Assembly: GCA_023415815.1 (NCBI GenBank)
Contig: JAEZJL010000433.1
Span: 1-6,594 of the forward strand
Length of the DNA stretch: 6,594 nt
From: Bacillota bacterium
Lineage (GTDB): Bacteria > Bacillota > Clostridia > Acetivibrionales > DTU013
Direction: 5' to 3'
Shown here: in pieces, positions 1-6,175 of the stretch
Numbering within the stretch: position 1 is the stretch's first letter
How the letters are laid out: the number at the start of each line of letters is the position of its first letter
Position numbers and translations under genes: made by a program
The notes under the pieces: model-generated
Database searches by the model: none
Seen by the model: only the letters and a program-made list of their open reading frames with translations
Told to the model about the DNA's origin: nothing

Positions 1-436
1 CAACCACGCTGTGTATTTCATATTCCTCTGCCAGCTTTTGAAATATTTCCACACCGACCGGGGATTTCTCAGAGATGTCAATGCAGCCTACGGTCGCTTT
101 CATCCCAAGCCTTCCGGCCTCAGAAAGCGCCTCCCTGAGGGACGGCAGCGCTTTTTTGTCCACCGGCCCGCCGCAGGAAAGCCTGACCCGGGAGCAGCCC
201 AGGTCATGCGCCTTCTTCAGCTCATCCGTCACTGGCCTGACGCATACTCTGACATCCATCGGCTCCGCGGCCATCAAGCCCTCATGCTCCTTCAGGCAGA
301 CTGCGGGGATGTCAAATATTATCCTCGAAAGCTCCGCTATCTTCCGTTTCAGCAGGATGGCCTCTTCCACGCCTGTCAGCTTGTTTTTCAACGCATATCC
401 CAGCGTCATATCGATAAAAACAAAATCCTGTAACAT
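1..436 (-). CDS. Homocitrate-synthase-like protein lacking the catalytic signature (3' end outside window)
   Basis: The first 145 residues are present and the gene continues past the left edge. The start ATG 436 has GGGAGGGTGA about eight bases upstream and lies 42 bases after nifB. The N-terminus FVFIDMTLGYALKNK aligns with the family signature (I/V)DTTLRDGEQ of homocitrate, isopropylmalate and HMG-CoA-lyase enzymes, followed by LTGVEEAILLKRKIAEL as in NifV. The catalytic Arg and the metal-binding Asp are replaced by Gly13 and Tyr14, and GEQ by ALK. The rest (RPVTDELKKAHDLGCSRVRLS, GRLGMKATVG) fits alternating strands and helices of the TIM barrel. Position after nifB suits nifV, whose product is the homocitrate of the cofactor. 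C. pasteurianum splits this function into nifV-omega and nifV-alpha after nifN-B, so this may be an omega-like non-catalytic subunit with an active partner to the left. A different barrel enzyme remains possible. Confidence 0.7.
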   Translation of the reverse strand, partial: MLQDFVFIDMTLGYALKNKLTGVEEAILLKRKIAELSRIIFDIPAVCLKEHEGLMAAEPMDVRVCVRPVTDELKKAHDLGCSRVRLSCGGPVDKKALPSLREALSEAGRLGMKATVGCIDISEKSPVGVEIFQKLAEEYEIHSVV

Positions 437-478
437 AGCTTCACCCTCCCTTCCGGGCAAATCTCATGCGCTTTTTTA

Positions 479-1417
479 TCAAATGGCCTTCATTACCTCC
501 GGCTTCCGGAGTACATGTACGCTGCTCCCATTCTCCCCGTACCTGCAGGAACGGTCCTCCGCCAGAAGGCCGACCGCATCCGCCCGGCACTGCCGGCAGT
601 GATCCATCTGGAGGATATCCGGCCTGCATAATTCACGCATTGCCCTGATATCCTTCATGCTGGTCGCAGGATGATTTTCAAGCACGCTTCCGGCTGCAGG
701 AATCAAAGGGACGATATTGGTCATGAACGCTCCCAGCCGTTTGACCTTTCTCACAACCTCAAGTATGTGACTGGCGTTGACGCCGTTTATCATAACGATA
801 TTGACCTTGACGAGGACACCCTTGCCGGCGAGGTATCTGATCCCCTGCAGCTGGTTTTTTATGAGGATTTCAGCCCCCATTTCCCCGGTATAATGCGTCC
901 CCCTGTATGCCACATGGCGGTAAATCTCCGCTCCTATGGACGGGTTCAGGCAGTTGACCGTAACGGTGACATGCCTGACGCCAAGGTCGATAAGCTCCGG
1001 GCCGTATTCCGGGAGCAGCAGCCCGTTGGTCGAAAGGCAGAACACCGTATCCGGAGCCTCCTGCCGGATCAGAGCTATCGTCCTTCCCGCCTCCTTCCAG
1101 TTTGCCAGCGCATCTCCGGGTCCTGCGATACCGGCAACGCTGAGATTGGGTATTTCTTTTTTCGCTTTCAGGAATTTATCCCTGGCCGCTTCAGGACCGA
1201 GTATCTCACTCGTGACCCCCGGACGGCTTTCATTAGCACAATCAAATCTCCTGCTGCAGTAGCTGCAGCCTATGTTGCAGGCAGGCGCCACCGGCAGATG
1301 CATCCTTGCATACTTGTGCTGTGCGCCCGCCGTATAGCAGGGGTGCCTCGAGGTCTTTTCCCTCAGCTCCTCAGATATATCGGACGTTTCAATATTTTTA
1401 CCGCACCCGCATTGCAT
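479..1417 (-). CDS. nifB: NifB, radical-SAM nitrogenase cofactor maturase (stand-alone)
   Basis: This 312-residue radical-SAM enzyme fuses two 4Fe-4S units and inserts carbide and sulfur to make NifB-co (8Fe-9S-C), the precursor of the Mo, V and Fe-only cofactors. The signature HPCYTAGAQHKYARMHLPVAPAC begins at His25. The SAM-cluster motif is Cys47-x3-Cys51-x2-Cys54, followed by SRRFDCANESRPGV. Downstream are AGIAGPGDALANW, STNGLLLPEY, the HVTVTVN strand, and the late motif CRQCRADAVGLLAED with Cys274 and Cys277, all characteristic of NifB. The NifX/NafY-like C-terminal domain of proteobacterial NifB is absent, as in archaeal and many clostridial forms. The short N-terminus carries an extra CGC (Cys3, Cys5). 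ATG 1417 is chosen on its Shine-Dalgarno. The gene ends in tandem in-frame stops, TGA TAA. Linkage directly after vnfN suggests the cluster supplies its own NifB-co. Confidence 0.97.
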   Translation of the reverse strand: MQCGCGKNIETSDISEELREKTSRHPCYTAGAQHKYARMHLPVAPACNIGCSYCSRRFDCANESRPGVTSEILGPEAARDKFLKAKKEIPNLSVAGIAGPGDALANWKEAGRTIALIRQEAPDTVFCLSTNGLLLPEYGPELIDLGVRHVTVTVNCLNPSIGAEIYRHVAYRGTHYTGEMGAEILIKNQLQGIRYLAGKGVLVKVNIVMINGVNASHILEVVRKVKRLGAFMTNIVPLIPAAGSVLENHPATSMKDIRAMRELCRPDILQMDHCRQCRADAVGLLAEDRSCRYGENGSSVHVLRKPEVMKAI

Positions 1418-1424
1418 TTCGCCC

Positions 1425-1431
1425 CCTCCTT
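1425..1431 (-). promoter_or_regulatory. Shine-Dalgarno that fixes the nifB start
   Basis: AAGGAGG, seven bases before ATG 1417, is a strong ribosome-binding site. A longer reading from TTG 1435 would translate through this site as EGGGE and is therefore rejected. Confidence 0.85.
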
Positions 1432-1435
1432 CCAA

Positions 1436-1453
1436 AGCCGCAGGCGTCCGGCT
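1436..1453 (-). other. Possible stem-loop at the vnfN stop codon
   Basis: AGCCG, eight loop bases, CGGCT on the transcribed strand begins at the last base of the vnfN TGA. It is a 5-bp stem ending just before the nifB Shine-Dalgarno. No T-tract follows. Evidence is weak alone; noted as part of a repeated pattern at gene junctions. Confidence 0.3.
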
Positions 1454-2793
1454 CAGGCATACCGCTCCCTGCAGATCCTCCTGGACCGGAACGCCCTTTC
1501 CCAGTCATTTCCCATAATTTCAAGCATATTCAGCATCCCCTCGTAGCCCATATAGGGCCTGTCGAGGTATATGTCCCTGTTTGTGGGTGCAAATATGTCA
1601 AAGGCAACCCTTATGCCGATTTCCTCAGCCATGTATTTTTCCCAGGAAGACCCAACCACAGCGTCTACCCCGCTGTCCTCCAGCGCCTTCCTGATTTTAT
1701 ATCCGTCCGCGTCGAACACGACGCCGGGCGATATCCCGAGGCTTTTTACCTCACGCTCCAGTATTTTGGCTGCCTCCCGGCCGCCGGAGCGGATTAGCAG
1801 CAGCTCGGGGAGCATCTCCAGCTCCTCGAAGAGCATCCTCATAAGCCCTATCCCAAAGGTTGCGTCGGCTGAAACGGCGACTCTCAGATTGCGGTATCTC
1901 GGAATGATCATCAGCGCCCGGCGGCGAAGTACATCCGCCACCCTATCCTCGCCTGCTTTTATGATCTCCTCCGCCCTTTCCTCCCTGTCGAAATACGTCC
2001 CTGCCGCCCTGATCCACCGTGCGGTATTCGTAAGGCCCACGGGCAGGGGGATATCTCCCAGTATGAACGGGATGCCTTCCTTCTCCTGCATTTTCCTTGC
2101 AAATGCGTATCCTGCGTCATGGCTTAAGAGTATGTTTGCGCCCGCTTCCCCGAAGGACTTCAATTCCTCCATGGAGGTGTTGTGGGGCAGGACGGTCCGC
2201 ACACTTATACCAAGCTGGCCCAGAACCTCCCTCACCCACTTGAGATCGGCCATCCAGGTGGGATTGAGGCTTGCATGGGGGGCTATTATATTCACGCCGC
2301 CAGTGCCGCCGCCGGACTTTTTTTCTATGAACGGGGCCAGCGCCTTCAGTCCCAGGTTGATACCGTCATAGCTCGTTCCCCTGAAGCCTCCCGCCACGAT
2401 CGGAATCAGTCTGGCCTTCACCTCGGGCTGAATATTTCCGCAAAGCCCCTCGATGTCTTCTCCGATGATATCCGCCGCGCACGTCCCGACAACAAACATC
2501 ACACTCCTGTTAAAGGATCTGTCGGCCTCGCGGATCATATAGTCCAGCTTCTCGCTGGCCCCCATGATGATGTCTGTCTCAAAGAGCCTTGTACAGCCTA
2601 TCTTGCGTCTGGTAAAATCGATCTCGTGCGCGTCGAAGGCGCTTGCGACAGTGGCTGCGCAGCCCTGCGGAGAATGTATGACGATGCTTACGTCGTTTAT
2701 CCCTGCGACAACCCCCGCCACGCCTTCCAGGGCGCAGCCCACGACCGGATCCCTGCTGTGGCTGCAGTGCTCGAACTCTAACTCATCATACAT
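1453..2793 (-). CDS. vnfN: VnfN, FeV-cofactor assembly scaffold (NifN family)
   Basis: This 446-residue beta-type member of the nitrogenase superfamily is the expected partner of VnfE. Visible motifs are DPVVGCALEGVAG near the N-terminus, VIHSPQGCAA with Cys45 (matching NifN Cys44, the single NifN ligand of the NifEN 4Fe-4S cluster), VVGTCAADIIGEDI with Cys105, AGGFRGTSYDG, SHDAGYAFA, DIPLPVGLTNTARWIRAAG, VVGSSWEKYMAEE and DRPYMGYEGMLNMLE near the end. The GxxxxDIxxDRPYMGYEG type of ending is typical of NifN/VnfN. Identity as VnfN rather than a NifN depends mainly on being coupled to vnfE in a vnf operon. It starts 16 bases before the vnfE stop and ends 35 bases before nifB. No NifB or NifX domain is fused to it, unlike the NifN-B fusion known in Clostridium pasteurianum. 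Confidence 0.9.
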   Translation of the reverse strand: MYDELEFEHCSHSRDPVVGCALEGVAGVVAGINDVSIVIHSPQGCAATVASAFDAHEIDFTRRKIGCTRLFETDIIMGASEKLDYMIREADRSFNRSVMFVVGTCAADIIGEDIEGLCGNIQPEVKARLIPIVAGGFRGTSYDGINLGLKALAPFIEKKSGGGTGGVNIIAPHASLNPTWMADLKWVREVLGQLGISVRTVLPHNTSMEELKSFGEAGANILLSHDAGYAFARKMQEKEGIPFILGDIPLPVGLTNTARWIRAAGTYFDREERAEEIIKAGEDRVADVLRRRALMIIPRYRNLRVAVSADATFGIGLMRMLFEELEMLPELLLIRSGGREAAKILEREVKSLGISPGVVFDADGYKIRKALEDSGVDAVVGSSWEKYMAEEIGIRVAFDIFAPTNRDIYLDRPYMGYEGMLNMLEIMGNDWERAFRSRRICRERYA

Positions 2794-4307
2794 CTGCCCC
2801 TCCTCCTTTCCGCATATACGGTGCAGTCAGGCAGGTCATTCCCCAGCTTGTGCGTCAGGGAACCGCCGGAGGCAAGGCCCGAATTCTCAGGAAAAACAAT
2901 TTTTTTATACAGCCGGCTGCGTTTCCTGAACGAATACCGCAGCGCGGTATTGATGCATTTTGCGACCTTCAGGGCCCCGCGGTAGCCGAATCTCGGCCTG
3001 TTCATGATCGCGTTCAAATCGACGACCGGGATGTTCGGGAAGCTCAGCGACGAACCGAAATACACGACTGAAGCGGGGTCGATCCCGCCTATGAAGTTCA
3101 AAAGCTCCTCTTCCGTCTGTTTCATGGACTCATACCTGCCGAAGGCGAGCGTCCCTTTTGTTATCAGTATCTCAGGGTCCAGGCCGGTTTCCAGGAGGTA
3201 GTCGATGCTGGTCTCCCTGGCCGTCGTGCTCCACGGGTGGAAGTTGTAAATGACCGTCCTCATCCCGAAGTCCCGCTCCAGCATATGCGCAATGGAGAGG
3301 CATTTGATGGCGTCATGCCCTTCGATGATCGCCATTTTGCCCTCAAGCTGCTTTTTGGCATCCTCATACTCCTCTTTTATCTGCGCATATTCCCTATCCA
3401 TCAATTCGGCCGCCTCCTTTTCCATCCCCAGGTGTTTTGCCGCTCCCCGGAGCCATTTTTCAGTAGCGCCGATACCGTAGGGCAGGATCGTGGAGTTCAG
3501 CGGGGTGCCGAATTCTTTAAGCATTTCGTTTCCTATGGCATATCCTATATCAAGACACAGGGTGCAGTTCACAGCCGCGCCCGGCGCTCGTTTCAGCTCC
3601 TCCAGGGAACAGTCGCCCGCTATGACCGAATTCACCCGGGCTCCCATTCCATTGACCAGCCGGACCAATTCCTTGACGTCGGTGTCCACCTCCGTCCTTT
3701 CGGGTCCCATTTTGCCGCCCACGATATTCACCGCGTCCGACAGCTCCGCTTTGAGCTCCTGCGAAGGAGCCTCCATCAGCCTCGTGATCTGTTTGAACAC
3801 CAGGTCGAAGCCGCTCCTGTATTCGCCTGCGAAGCCCTCGCAGTGGATCGTCATTATTTTCGCGTTTACCTCCGGCTTCATTTTTTCTGCAACGGCGTCG
3901 ATATTGTCCCCTATGATGCCTGTTGCGCAGCTTGCGGCTACGAATATGATATCCGGCCCGTATTTCCTGTCCACCTCGAGGATAGCTCCCTTCAGCTCCC
4001 TCTCCCCTCCGTGGATCACCTTTTCCTCATTCATATTGGTGCTCACCACGGGCTCGTAGGGAGAGCCGCTGTTCCGGCTGTTGGTGAGCTTATAGGCCTT
4101 CTTGACCCCATACGCGCAGCCGCTCGGGCCGTGCGTTATCACAATGGAATTCCTTATCCCGCTCAAAATCTTTGTCGCGGTCCAGAATTTGCACGGACGG
4201 GTATGACTGCCCTGCAGGCCGGTTTTTATTTTCCCCTCCCTGGTCAGCCGGTACAGCTCGCTTAAGCGCCCGTAAAAGATTATGTTTTCATCAAAATTCC
4301 CGGCCAC
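2778..4307 (-). CDS. vnfE: VnfE, FeV-cofactor assembly scaffold (NifE family)
   Basis: This 509-residue NifE-type member of the nitrogenase alpha/beta superfamily should form a heterotetramer with VnfN, on which the NifB-derived core is matured to FeV-co. CKFWTATKIL, THGPSGCAYG, SCATGIIGDN and HCEGFAGEYRSGFD are typical of scaffold proteins. Cys39, Cys64 and Cys127 match the spacing of NifE Cys37, Cys62 and Cys124, which with one NifN cysteine hold a 4Fe-4S cluster. Cys248 (NCTLC) probably matches NifE Cys250. The C-terminal FGYRGALKVAKC segment lacks the cofactor-binding His that catalytic D subunits carry after YHG, so this is not VnfD. About 52 residues after INTALR form a basic, apparently non-conserved tail, making it longer than A. 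vinelandii VnfE (about 470). It starts with GTG, and its end overlaps vnfN by 16 bases. Confidence 0.92.
   Translation of the reverse strand: MAGNFDENIIFYGRLSELYRLTREGKIKTGLQGSHTRPCKFWTATKILSGIRNSIVITHGPSGCAYGVKKAYKLTNSRNSGSPYEPVVSTNMNEEKVIHGGERELKGAILEVDRKYGPDIIFVAASCATGIIGDNIDAVAEKMKPEVNAKIMTIHCEGFAGEYRSGFDLVFKQITRLMEAPSQELKAELSDAVNIVGGKMGPERTEVDTDVKELVRLVNGMGARVNSVIAGDCSLEELKRAPGAAVNCTLCLDIGYAIGNEMLKEFGTPLNSTILPYGIGATEKWLRGAAKHLGMEKEAAELMDREYAQIKEEYEDAKKQLEGKMAIIEGHDAIKCLSIAHMLERDFGMRTVIYNFHPWSTTARETSIDYLLETGLDPEILITKGTLAFGRYESMKQTEEELLNFIGGIDPASVVYFGSSLSFPNIPVVDLNAIMNRPRFGYRGALKVAKCINTALRYSFRKRSRLYKKIVFPENSGLASGGSLTHKLGNDLPDCTVYAERRRGRCMMS
2802..2808 (-). promoter_or_regulatory. vnfN Shine-Dalgarno embedded in the end of vnfE
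   Basis: AAGGAGG, eight bases before ATG 2793, is a near-ideal ribosome-binding site. It lies inside the vnfE coding region, where it contributes the arginine-rich stretch ERRRGR. The stop of vnfE lies just beyond the vnfN ATG, the usual layout for translational coupling of two subunits made in equal amounts. Confidence 0.8.
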
Positions 4308-4313
4308 AGATAT

Positions 4314-4320
4314 TCACCTC
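4314..4320 (-). promoter_or_regulatory. Shine-Dalgarno for the GTG start of vnfE
   Basis: GAGGTGA lies six bases before GTG 4307 on the transcribed strand and supports the GTG start. No in-frame ATG occurs nearby until Met92, which is well inside the conserved domain. Confidence 0.75.
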
Positions 4321-4327
4321 GCCCAAT

Positions 4328-4348
4328 GGAGCGGTTATCACCGGCTCC
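4328..4348 (-). other. Stem-loop in the vnfK-vnfE spacer
   Basis: Four bases after the vnfK stop, the transcribed strand can fold as GGAGC-(C bulge)-GGT, loop GATA, ACC-GCTCC: eight base pairs with one bulge and a four-base loop. No T-run follows, so full termination is not expected. Its position between structural and scaffold genes, whose products are needed in very different amounts, suggests a role in mRNA stability or partial attenuation. The function is inferred. Confidence 0.5.
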
Positions 4349-4352
4349 TAAG

Positions 4353-5738
4353 TCACCATGTATTAAGAATCCATTCCCTGTCCTTCTTATATTCCATATC
4401 CGCAAACAACGTATTTGCAATAGTCTCGCCGAGGTACGCCGCGCCCTTGTATCCGACTACCGGATGCCTGTACACGCCCGCCCTGTCGAAGGTCGGAAAG
4501 CCTACTCTTACCATCGGTATTCCGTTGTCGATGGCGACATATCTTCCCTTTGAATGCCCCATGATAAGGTCCAACTCGATCTCCCCGCCTTTTATTCTTT
4601 TCTCCAGCTCCCACAGATCCGCGTTCCATATCAATTCCATGTCGTAGTCAATCCTCTGCTCCAGCTGCTTGAGCCTCGGGTCCTTCTGGTAGGCCTTGTT
4701 GTCGTCGCCCAGAAGAAGCAGCACGGGCTTCAGCTCCACCTCCAGGCAGAACTCGGCCAGCGAGAGCACAAGGTCCGGATTTCCGTATATGGCTACCTTT
4801 TTGTCCGCAAAAAACATGTGCGCCAGGTCGGCCAGCGCGTCTATCGCTCTTCCCCGCTCGGCAGCCAGCGAATCCGGGACGCCCTTTCCGGTGAGCTGTG
4901 CGATATTCTTTATAAATTTGTCGGTGTTTGCTATCCCTATCGGCGTCGGGCCTACGACCGAGGGGACTTCAAATTCATTCCTCAGAAACTCGGCCGCCGC
5001 CGCGCCCTCGTACCTGCTCAGGGCCAGCGTGCCTATCCCGTTTGCCGAGCCGATGATATCCTCAACCGTCGTACTGCCGTACGCAAACGAGTCCTTTCCG
5101 GGCATCGTCGGCGCGTCAAAGCTTTCGGTGTCCAACAGGATATTCGCAGCCACGCCCATTTCGGATAAAACATGCTTGATTTCGGTGATGTCGCCGGGAT
5201 TCATCCAGCCTGTGATCACATTCAGCCTGCCGTTCGGCTCGCCCTTTTTCGCCAGAGTGGAGACCAGGGCGCTCACCGCCGCGTCGTAGCCGCTTACGTG
5301 GCTGCCCTTGAAGCTCGGCGTATGAACCGGTATAAGGAACACGTCCCGGTCCGGAAAGTTCTTTTTTATATTCCTTCTCATTTTTCCGACCAGTCCGTCG
5401 ATATCGTCGCCTATGATTTCGGTGGAGCAGCAGGTAATGATGGGTATGACCCTCAGGTCAAGGTACCGCTTCAGCAGGGTGTCCACGGCGTCCTCGGCTC
5501 TGACCAGTCCGCCGAAGACCGCAGCGCTTTCATGTATCGAAGACGAAGCTATGTCAAAATTTTCTTTATAGTGCTGAGCGAAGAGCAGCCGGACAAACAT
5601 GCTGCAGCCCTGTCCCCCGTGGACCAGGGGAATGCAGTCCTTTATCCCTATGCAGGCCAGCTGCGCTCCGCAGGGCTGGCAGTTGTACATGGGATTGATA
5701 ATGCCCGCCCTGTTCTTTTGTTTTACCATACAAGCCAT
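4353..5738 (-). CDS. vnfK: VnfK, beta subunit of vanadium nitrogenase
   Basis: This 461-residue protein is the beta subunit of the VFe dinitrogenase, which shares the 8Fe-7S P-cluster with VnfD. Blocks such as GIINPMYNCQPCGAQ, GIKDCIPLVHGGQGC, FVRLLFAQHYKENFD, LALSRYEG, DALADLAHMFFA, LIMGHSKGRYVAID, PMVRVGFPTFDRAG and the end EWILNTW match remembered VnfK better than AnfK (which has GTINPIF, LIFSQHYKESFE, EWVLNVW). Predicted P-cluster ligands are Cys20 (NCQP), Cys45 (GQGC) and Cys104 (CCSTE), with Ser142 (TPSF) at the NifK Ser188 position. Extra cysteines occur at 23, 29 and 103. VnfK lacks the long N-terminal extension of NifK, as expected for alternative enzymes. ATG 5738 is preferred over GTG 5747 because of the Shine-Dalgarno. 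ATG 5729 is a weaker alternative. vnfE starts 45 bases downstream. Confidence 0.95.
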   Translation of the reverse strand: MACMVKQKNRAGIINPMYNCQPCGAQLACIGIKDCIPLVHGGQGCSMFVRLLFAQHYKENFDIASSSIHESAAVFGGLVRAEDAVDTLLKRYLDLRVIPIITCCSTEIIGDDIDGLVGKMRRNIKKNFPDRDVFLIPVHTPSFKGSHVSGYDAAVSALVSTLAKKGEPNGRLNVITGWMNPGDITEIKHVLSEMGVAANILLDTESFDAPTMPGKDSFAYGSTTVEDIIGSANGIGTLALSRYEGAAAAEFLRNEFEVPSVVGPTPIGIANTDKFIKNIAQLTGKGVPDSLAAERGRAIDALADLAHMFFADKKVAIYGNPDLVLSLAEFCLEVELKPVLLLLGDDNKAYQKDPRLKQLEQRIDYDMELIWNADLWELEKRIKGGEIELDLIMGHSKGRYVAIDNGIPMVRVGFPTFDRAGVYRHPVVGYKGAAYLGETIANTLFADMEYKKDREWILNTW

Positions 5739-5743
5739 ACAGA

Positions 5744-5752
5744 CCACCTCTC
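5744..5752 (-). promoter_or_regulatory. Shine-Dalgarno that fixes the vnfK start
   Basis: GAGAGGTGG on the transcribed strand lies 5-6 bases before ATG 5738. The longer reading from GTG 5747 would begin inside this ribosome-binding site, which argues against it. Confidence 0.75.
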
Positions 5753-5769
5753 GCTTTTCATGTCATCGT

Positions 5770-5789
5770 CGGAGCCGTTTCAGCCTCCG
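5770..5789 (-). other. Possible stem-loop in the vnfG-vnfK spacer
   Basis: Just after the vnfG stop the transcribed strand reads CGGAG, ten loop bases, CTCCG. This is a 5-bp GC-rich stem with no following T-run. It is weak alone and mentioned because similar hairpins sit right after nifI2, vnfK and vnfN. Chance occurrence is quite possible. Confidence 0.3.
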
Positions 5790-5791
5790 CA

Positions 5792-6142
5792 TCAATAGTT
5801 GGGTATATTCAGCTCGCCGTTTTGCGAATTGGTAATGGTAACCTCTATCAGTTTTTCTTTTACTTTTGCCATGATTTCCTCAAGCTGTGGCTTTTCCAGT
5901 CCGTCAATCCAGGGGAATTTTTTGCCCGCCTCGACCGCAACCATTTTTGCCTCCGCATAGAAAGCCCGGTCTTTAGCCGTATCGTCAAGCGCGACCTCTT
6001 CCCTGGAAAGGATTTTGGCGGCCTTCCCCAAAATCTCCCGTATATTTTCATCCCGGTCCCAGGTGCGCGAATAAAACTGCCATAGATAACGTTCCTGAAT
6101 GAATTTATACAATTCGAGCGCCTTTTCCTCCATATTTTCCAT
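5792..6142 (-). CDS. vnfG: VnfG, delta subunit of vanadium nitrogenase
   Basis: This 116-residue protein is the small delta subunit found only in alternative (V or Fe-only) nitrogenases, where it binds the alpha subunit near the cofactor in the VnfDGK hexamer. The diagnostic block YLWQFYSRTWDRDENI (residues 19-34) nearly repeats remembered A. vinelandii VnfG (LWQFFSRTWDREENI), while AnfG has LWQFHSRSWDR. Further matches are a FPWIDGL segment and the end EVTITNSQNGEL..Y, close to VnfG DVTITRSTNREL. Length agrees with VnfG (about 113) and is shorter than A. vinelandii AnfG (about 132). The start is uncertain: ATG at 6142 has only a weak GGGA at suitable distance, whereas ATG at 6133 (codon 4) has AAAGGA eight bases upstream, giving a 113-residue form. 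vnfK follows after 53 bases. The expected upstream partner vnfD is not present. Confidence 0.92.
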   Translation of the reverse strand: MENMEEKALELYKFIQERYLWQFYSRTWDRDENIREILGKAAKILSREEVALDDTAKDRAFYAEAKMVAVEAGKKFPWIDGLEKPQLEEIMAKVKEKLIEVTITNSQNGELNIPNY

Positions 6143-6160
6143 CCTTTCATTCCCGCATTC

Positions 6161-6175
6161 CGCCGGAAGCCGGCG
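6161..6175 (-). other. Short perfect stem-loop between nifI2 and vnfG
   Basis: A perfect inverted repeat, CGCCGG-CTT-CCGGCG on the transcribed strand, sits directly after the nifI2 stop. It gives a 6-bp all-GC stem with a 3-base loop. No T-run follows, so it is not a classical intrinsic terminator. It could pause polymerase or protect or mark an mRNA processing end between the regulator and structural genes. That role is inference; the inverted repeat is seen directly. Confidence 0.5.

Noticed and set aside
437..478. Terminator or new promoter between nifB and the nifV-like gene
   Set aside because: The 42-base gap holds only an A-run after tandem stops and a Shine-Dalgarno; there is no hairpin with T-tract and no clear -35/-10 pair.
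1418..1435. TTG start giving NifB six more residues
   Set aside because: The added segment is encoded by the Shine-Dalgarno of the ATG at 1417.
671..1546. Plus-strand open frame of 291 codons opposite nifB
   Set aside because: It mirrors the nifB reading frame, has no family signature and no credible ribosome-binding site pattern, and spans the nifB-vnfN junction.
3237..4265. Long plus-strand open frame of 342 codons opposite vnfE
   Set aside because: It is fully antisense to a well-conserved gene, its translation shows no recognisable motif, and it is explained by the codon composition of vnfE.
2778..4307. The 509-residue protein as VnfD, the missing alpha subunit
   Set aside because: It lacks the late YHG-type His region that binds the cofactor and carries the NifE-like CKFWTA, GPSGCAYG and SCATGIIGDN blocks with NifE cysteine spacing.
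5739..5747. GTG start giving VnfK three more residues
   Set aside because: The GTG lies within the Shine-Dalgarno that serves ATG 5738.
4353..6142. Fe-only nitrogenase (anfG/anfK) instead of vanadium
   Set aside because: The delta subunit motif LWQFYSRTWDRDENI, its short length, and the VnfK-type GIINPMY and EWILNTW segments fit Vnf better than Anf. This is judged from memory and should be confirmed by a tree.
6161..6175. Intrinsic terminator after nifI2
   Set aside because: The hairpin is strong, but the transcribed strand continues with GAATGCGGG and has no U-tract.
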